From NCBI GenBank assembly GCA_038228485.1, contig JBBRPG010000149.1:1-9887 (forward strand): a stretch of 9,887 nt of DNA, in the 5' to 3' direction. The translations under genes and the position numbers were made by a program. Of this stretch, positions 6,583-9,887 are shown one piece after another; the stretch's first letter is position 1, and each line of letters begins with the position of its first letter. This stretch comes from DATARH01 sp038228485. GTDB lineage: Bacteria; Pseudomonadota; Alphaproteobacteria; ATCC43930; CGMCC-115725. The notes under the pieces are model-generated. The model saw nothing but the letters and a program-made list of their open reading frames with translations. It was not told the DNA's origin and searched no databases.

Positions 6583-7032
6583 GTGGATGTGAATCTGGAA
6601 TGGCACGAATTCGCCGCGCTGTCGGCGGCGCAGCTCTATGAGCTGCTGCAGTTCCGCCAGGCGATCTTTGTCGTCGAGCAGGCCTCGCCCTATCCCGATC
6701 TCGATGCGCGCGATGCCCAGGCCCGGCACCTGACTTTGCGCCGCGACGGAGCGCTGATCGGCTGCCTGCGGCTGATCGAGCCGGACCCGATGGTGCGGAT
6801 CGGCCGGGTCGCCGTGGCGGAAGCCGTGCGCGGCACCGGCCTCGCCCGGCTGATGATGGACGAGGCGCTGCGGCTCGCCGGCGCGCTTTATCCCGACAAC
6901 GACATCACCGTCGGCGCGCAGATCTACCTCGAGCCGTTCTACCGCAGTCTCGGTTTTGCCGCGTCTTCGGCGCCCTACGACGATTACGGGGTGCCGCATA
7001 TCGACATGGTGCGGCGCAGCGGCGTGGGCTGA
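6583..7032 (+). CDS. elaA: ElaA-family GNAT N-acetyltransferase
   Basis: A 149-residue single-domain GNAT acetyltransferase that should transfer an acetyl group from acetyl-CoA; the acceptor of ElaA proteins is not established. ElaA hallmarks are LYELLQFRQAIFVVEQ (about 19-33), SPYPDLDARD (35-44), the acetyl-CoA loop in RIGRVAVAEAVRGTGLA (72-88, with RGTGLA as the pyrophosphate-binding turn), GAQIYLEPFYRSLGF (111-125) and GVPHIDM near the end (136-142). The start is GTG at 6583 with GAGGG nine bases upstream; a second GTG at 6589 is a less likely alternative. It is transcribed divergently from the phnA operon, and the MFS gene follows after 64 bases on the same strand. Cytoplasmic, with length normal for the family. 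Confidence 0.93.
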   Translation: MDVNLEWHEFAALSAAQLYELLQFRQAIFVVEQASPYPDLDARDAQARHLTLRRDGALIGCLRLIEPDPMVRIGRVAVAEAVRGTGLARLMMDEALRLAGALYPDNDITVGAQIYLEPFYRSLGFAASSAPYDDYGVPHIDMVRRSGVG

Positions 7033-7096
7033 GCCGGCCTCTGCCGCGCCAAAAACGCGCAAGCCCCTGCTGTGGAACCATGCCTACAATCGGCCG

Positions 7097-8386
7097 ATGA
7101 CCGATGCTGGCGGGGTTGCCGCCCAATCCCCGGCCCGCCAGAGCTGGCTGATCCTCGCCGCGGCGTTCACCGCGTTTACCATCGGCGCCGGCTTGATGCA
7201 TTCCTACGCGGTCTTCCTGATCGCGTTTATCGAGGAATTCGGCTGGAGCCGAGCCGAGACTTCGCTCGCCTATTCGGTGTCGCAACTGGTGGCCGGGGTC
7301 AGTTCGCCGCTGGTCGGCGTCCTGGTCGACCGGCTGGGCCCGCGCCGCTTGCTGCTGCTCGGCGGCGGGCTCCTGGTGCTGGGCCTGCTCGGCAGCGCCT
7401 TTGTCGTGAGCCTCTGGCAGATCGTCGCGCTGTACGGCGTGGTGATGACGTTTGGCGCCAATTGTCTCGGCCTCGTCGTCTTCGTGCCGCTGCTGTCGCG
7501 GGTTTTCGTGCGCCAGCGCGGCATGGCGATCTCGATCGTGCAATCCGCCAACGGCTTTGCCCGCGCGGTGTCGGCGCCGCTGGTGCAGCTAAGCATCTCC
7601 GGCATCGGTTGGCGTCCGACGTACCTGGTGCAGGCGGCGTTCATGGCGGTGCTGGTTTTGCCGCTGGCGCGCTGGTTCCGCCGGGCCGACCCCACGCGCC
7701 GGATGTCGCCGGCCGGCGCAGCGGGCGAGATCGGGGCCGAGGCGGCTCCCGCCGGCATGTCGACGCTCGCGCCGCGCGGCGGCTGGACCCTTTCCGAGGC
7801 AATGCACACGCCGCATTTCTGGCTGCTCTTCGCGGTCTACCTGTTTACCGGGCTCGGCAGTTTTTTCGTGTCGCTGCACCAGCTGGCCTTTGCCGTCGAC
7901 CGCGGCTTCGACAAGCTTTACGCCGCCGAGGTGCTCGGCATGGGCGCCTTTCTCGCGATCTTCGGCACCATCGTGACCGGCACCTTATCGGATTATGTCG
8001 GGCGCGAGGTGTCGGCGATCACGGCCTATGGATTCTCGATCGCCGGCGTCGTCTTCGCCCTGTTCATCACCGGGCCGGACGATCATTTGCTGCTGTGGCT
8101 GCACGCATGCTTTTTCGGGCTGACCTGGGGCGCGCGCGGCCCGGCGATCACCGCCAAGACCGCCGATCTCTTTCCCGGCGCGCAGCTGGGCGCGATCCTC
8201 GGCGTCATCACCATCGGCAGCGGGGTCGGCGCCGCGCTCGGCTCGTGGGGTGCGGGGATCATCTTCGACCTGTCGGGCAGCTACGAGCTGGCCTTCATCC
8301 TGGCGATCGCCTCGTATCTGGGAGGCGTCGTCGCCTTTTGGGCGCTGCGCCGTCCGCCGGTGAGACGGGCCGAGGCGGCCGCTTAA
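7097..8386 (+). CDS. MFS transporter, monocarboxylate/oxalate-formate type
   Basis: A 429-residue inner-membrane protein of the major facilitator superfamily, with about twelve hydrophobic segments split by a polar loop at about 194-230. The first half has FGWSRAETSLAYS (48-60) and the loop-2 signature GVLVDRLGPRR (74-84). The second half repeats that loop as GTLSDYVGRE (295-304). The FGWSR and DRxGPR patterns are typical of MFS proteins related to monocarboxylate and oxalate/formate transporters, so a small carboxylate is a reasonable but unproven substrate. The ATG at 7097 gives a normal short cytoplasmic N-terminus. The open frame extends back to 6956, but that part lies within elaA and is rejected. 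The ribosome binding site is weak (GGAA about 20 bases upstream). The TAA stop overlaps the stop of the convergent kinase gene. Confidence 0.88.
   Translation: MTDAGGVAAQSPARQSWLILAAAFTAFTIGAGLMHSYAVFLIAFIEEFGWSRAETSLAYSVSQLVAGVSSPLVGVLVDRLGPRRLLLLGGGLLVLGLLGSAFVVSLWQIVALYGVVMTFGANCLGLVVFVPLLSRVFVRQRGMAISIVQSANGFARAVSAPLVQLSISGIGWRPTYLVQAAFMAVLVLPLARWFRRADPTRRMSPAGAAGEIGAEAAPAGMSTLAPRGGWTLSEAMHTPHFWLLFAVYLFTGLGSFFVSLHQLAFAVDRGFDKLYAAEVLGMGAFLAIFGTIVTGTLSDYVGREVSAITAYGFSIAGVVFALFITGPDDHLLLWLHACFFGLTWGARGPAITAKTADLFPGAQLGAILGVITIGSGVGAALGSWGAGIIFDLSGSYELAFILAIASYLGGVVAFWALRRPPVRRAEAAA
8383..8386. other. Shared stop codons of convergent genes
   Basis: The palindrome TTAA provides TAA on the plus strand (8384-8386, MFS gene) and TAA on the minus strand (8385-8383, kinase). 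The two genes overlap tail to tail by four bases, leaving no room for an intergenic terminator. Confidence 0.9.
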
Positions 8387-9887
8387 CCGGCGAGGCTGCC
8401 GGCGACCGCCGGGTCGCGGATAACGGTGCGTTCGGGCGGCAGGGTGAAGGCGACGGTGGTGCCCTTGCCCCGCGCGCTGTCGATCGCCATCGTGCCGCCA
8501 TGCAGTTCGACCAGCCGCTTGGCGAGCGGCAGGCCGAGCCCGGTCCCGCCGTGAGTGCGCGCCAGCGAGTTGTCGACCTGGCCGAACGGCTGCAAGGCCC
8601 GCGGGATTTCCTCGGGGTCCATGCCGATCCCGGTATCGGCGACGGCGATGATGATCTCGCCGGCCGGCGAAAGATGGGCCCCGACCGTGACGCTACCTTC
8701 GGGCGGGGTGAACTTGATCGCGTTTGAGACGAGATTGAGCAACACCTGCTCGAGCCTCAGCTCGTCGCCGCTGATCTCGACCTCGGTCGGCTCGAACTCG
8801 AGCGCGACCCCGGCGCTTTGGGCGCGGTCGATGACCATGCGGCGGCAGGTCTCGAACAGCGCGGCGACCGGCACCGGCGTGTCGTGCAGCTCCAGCCGCC
8901 CCGCCTCGACCTTCGACAGATCGAGCAGGTCATTGATGATCCGCAGCAAATGATGGCCCGAACCGTGGATGTCCTGAGCGTAGTCGCGGTAGCGCGCGTC
9001 AAGCGGACCGAATAGCGCCGACGAGATAACCTCGGAAAAGCCGATGATCGCGTTCAAGGGCGTCCGCAGCTCGTGGCTCATATTGGCGAGGAACTGGCTC
9101 TTCGCCTGGTTGGCGGTCTCCGCCTGGTCGCGCGCGCTGCGCAGCTCGCGCTCGATGTTGCGCCGCGTGCTCGCATCGCGGGCGACGATGAACAGGTATT
9201 CTTTGTCGTTCGCCTTGATGTGGCTGACCGTGATGTCGACCGGCACCGTGCCGCCGTCCTTGGTCACGCGATCGCCTTCAAAGGTCAACGAGCCGAGCTC
9301 GGCATAGGAGCGCCAGCGCTCGGCCCAGTTTTCGGGATTTACCTGCGTCGCGACGTCAAATACCGACATATCGAGCAGCTCTTCCTTGGTGTAGCCGAGC
9401 TGCCGGCAGGTGGCGTCGTTGACGCTGAGATAGTGGCCCGCGCGGTCGACCAGGCAGATCGCCTCGGACGAACGGTCCATCGCCAGCTGGGCCAGTTGCA
9501 GGTCTTCTTCGGTGGCGCGCCGCACCGCCACCTCGCGCTGCAGCGTGTCGGCAAGCAAGCTCAGCCGGTCGGCGCGAATGCGGTTCGTCGCCAGGTAGAG
9601 CGCCAGCATCGCCGTCAGCAATAGGCCGCTGCCCAATTCGAACCAGCCGGCGTGGGCGAGCTTTGCGGCGAAAAGTTGTGAGGTCGGACGAACAAGGACT
9701 GTCCAGTCGCGCCCGGCAAAGCGGAACGACGAGCCCCAATAGGGCTCGACCAGCGCCTTGGCCTCATCGCTGCCGCCGCCGGCAGCGGTGGTGCCGGCTT
9801 GTTCCGCATGGTCGTAGATCAACCGGGCTCCCGCCGGCGCGGCGTCATCGATGACATAGAGGTCAAGGCCTTGCTGCACCGGCCCGA
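8383..9887 (-). CDS. CHASE-like/PAS sensor histidine kinase (5' end outside window)
   Basis: The C-terminal 500 or so residues of a membrane-bound histidine kinase; the frame is open through base 9887, so the true start is outside. Residues are numbered here from the GTG at 9879. The end of an extracytoplasmic sensor (about 1-76) has GLDLYVIDDA and DWTVLVRPT patterns reminiscent of CHASE domains. A membrane segment follows at about 82-98. A PAS domain occupies about 131-240 (ICLVDRAGHYLSVNDATCRQLGYT spans its start). The dimerisation domain has the phospho-accepting His269 in MSHELRTPLNA (codon 9073-9075). The ATPase domain has the N-box LLNLVSNAIKF (380-390), VADTGIGM (413-420) and HGGTGLGLPLA (443-453). 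There is no receiver domain after the ATPase, so it is not a C-terminal hybrid kinase. No response regulator is seen in the window, so its partner and signal are unknown. Confidence 0.93.
   Translation of the reverse strand, partial: GPVQQGLDLYVIDDAAPAGARLIYDHAEQAGTTAAGGGSDEAKALVEPYWGSSFRFAGRDWTVLVRPTSQLFAAKLAHAGWFELGSGLLLTAMLALYLATNRIRADRLSLLADTLQREVAVRRATEEDLQLAQLAMDRSSEAICLVDRAGHYLSVNDATCRQLGYTKEELLDMSVFDVATQVNPENWAERWRSYAELGSLTFEGDRVTKDGGTVPVDITVSHIKANDKEYLFIVARDASTRRNIERELRSARDQAETANQAKSQFLANMSHELRTPLNAIIGFSEVISSALFGPLDARYRDYAQDIHGSGHHLLRIINDLLDLSKVEAGRLELHDTPVPVAALFETCRRMVIDRAQSAGVALEFEPTEVEISGDELRLEQVLLNLVSNAIKFTPPEGSVTVGAHLSPAGEIIIAVADTGIGMDPEEIPRALQPFGQVDNSLARTHGGTGLGLPLAKRLVELHGGTMAIDSARGKGTTVAFTLPPERTVIRDPAVAGSLAG

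Noticed and set aside
6956..7096. 47-codon N-terminal extension of the MFS transporter
   Set aside because: Its first part overlaps elaA in another frame, and the sequence is not like an MFS N-terminus.
7072..8727. Plus-strand open frame of 551 codons overlapping the MFS gene
   Set aside because: It is a shifted-frame shadow of the MFS gene running into the antisense of the kinase, Arg/Ala-rich and without membrane segments.

Overview
The window is a gene-dense, high-GC segment with strong G/C preference at third codon positions. It is almost certainly chromosomal DNA of an alphaproteobacterium. The support is protein-level resemblance: the MutS P-loop variant GPNMAGKST, a phosphonoacetate hydrolase of the rhizobial type, and a CHASE/PAS sensor kinase. 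No finer taxonomic call is justified from the sequence alone. I see no tRNA, rRNA, CRISPR array, insertion sequence or integrase, and no gene-free stretch over 300 bases.

Layout, left to right. The 3' two thirds of mutS (positions 1-1812, +) runs in from the left edge. It meets, with a 6-base gap, a compact five-gene minus-strand cluster spanning about 1819-6490. In transcription order this cluster holds a small cupin protein, phosphonoacetate hydrolase PhnA, a second alkaline-phosphatase-superfamily hydrolase, a full-length two-domain ChrA-type (CHR family) transporter, and a periplasmic c-type cytochrome with a C-terminal CxxCH. The junctions are a 3-base gap, an 11-base gap, a 4-base ATGA overlap and an 8-base gap, so this is almost surely one translationally coupled operon. 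A divergent intergenic region (about 6491-6582) separates it from two plus-strand genes: an ElaA-type GNAT acetyltransferase and an MFS transporter of the monocarboxylate/oxalate type. The MFS gene converges on a hybrid-free CHASE-PAS-histidine kinase that runs off the right edge. The two stop codons share the palindrome TTAA.

How the genes may work together. PhnA hydrolyses phosphonoacetate to acetate and phosphate in a phosphate-independent way in known systems. Here it lacks its usual companions (LysR regulator, PhnW/PhnY, phosphonate ABC importer). Instead it is coupled to a related metal-dependent hydrolase of unknown substrate, an oxyanion transporter family usually tied to chromate, and an exported haem protein. 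This arrangement is the most interesting feature of the window. A second point is that the cupin gene looks frameshifted near its 5' end: the start with a strong Shine-Dalgarno lies in a different frame from the conserved cupin core. The remaining genes (mutS, elaA, MFS, kinase) look ordinary.
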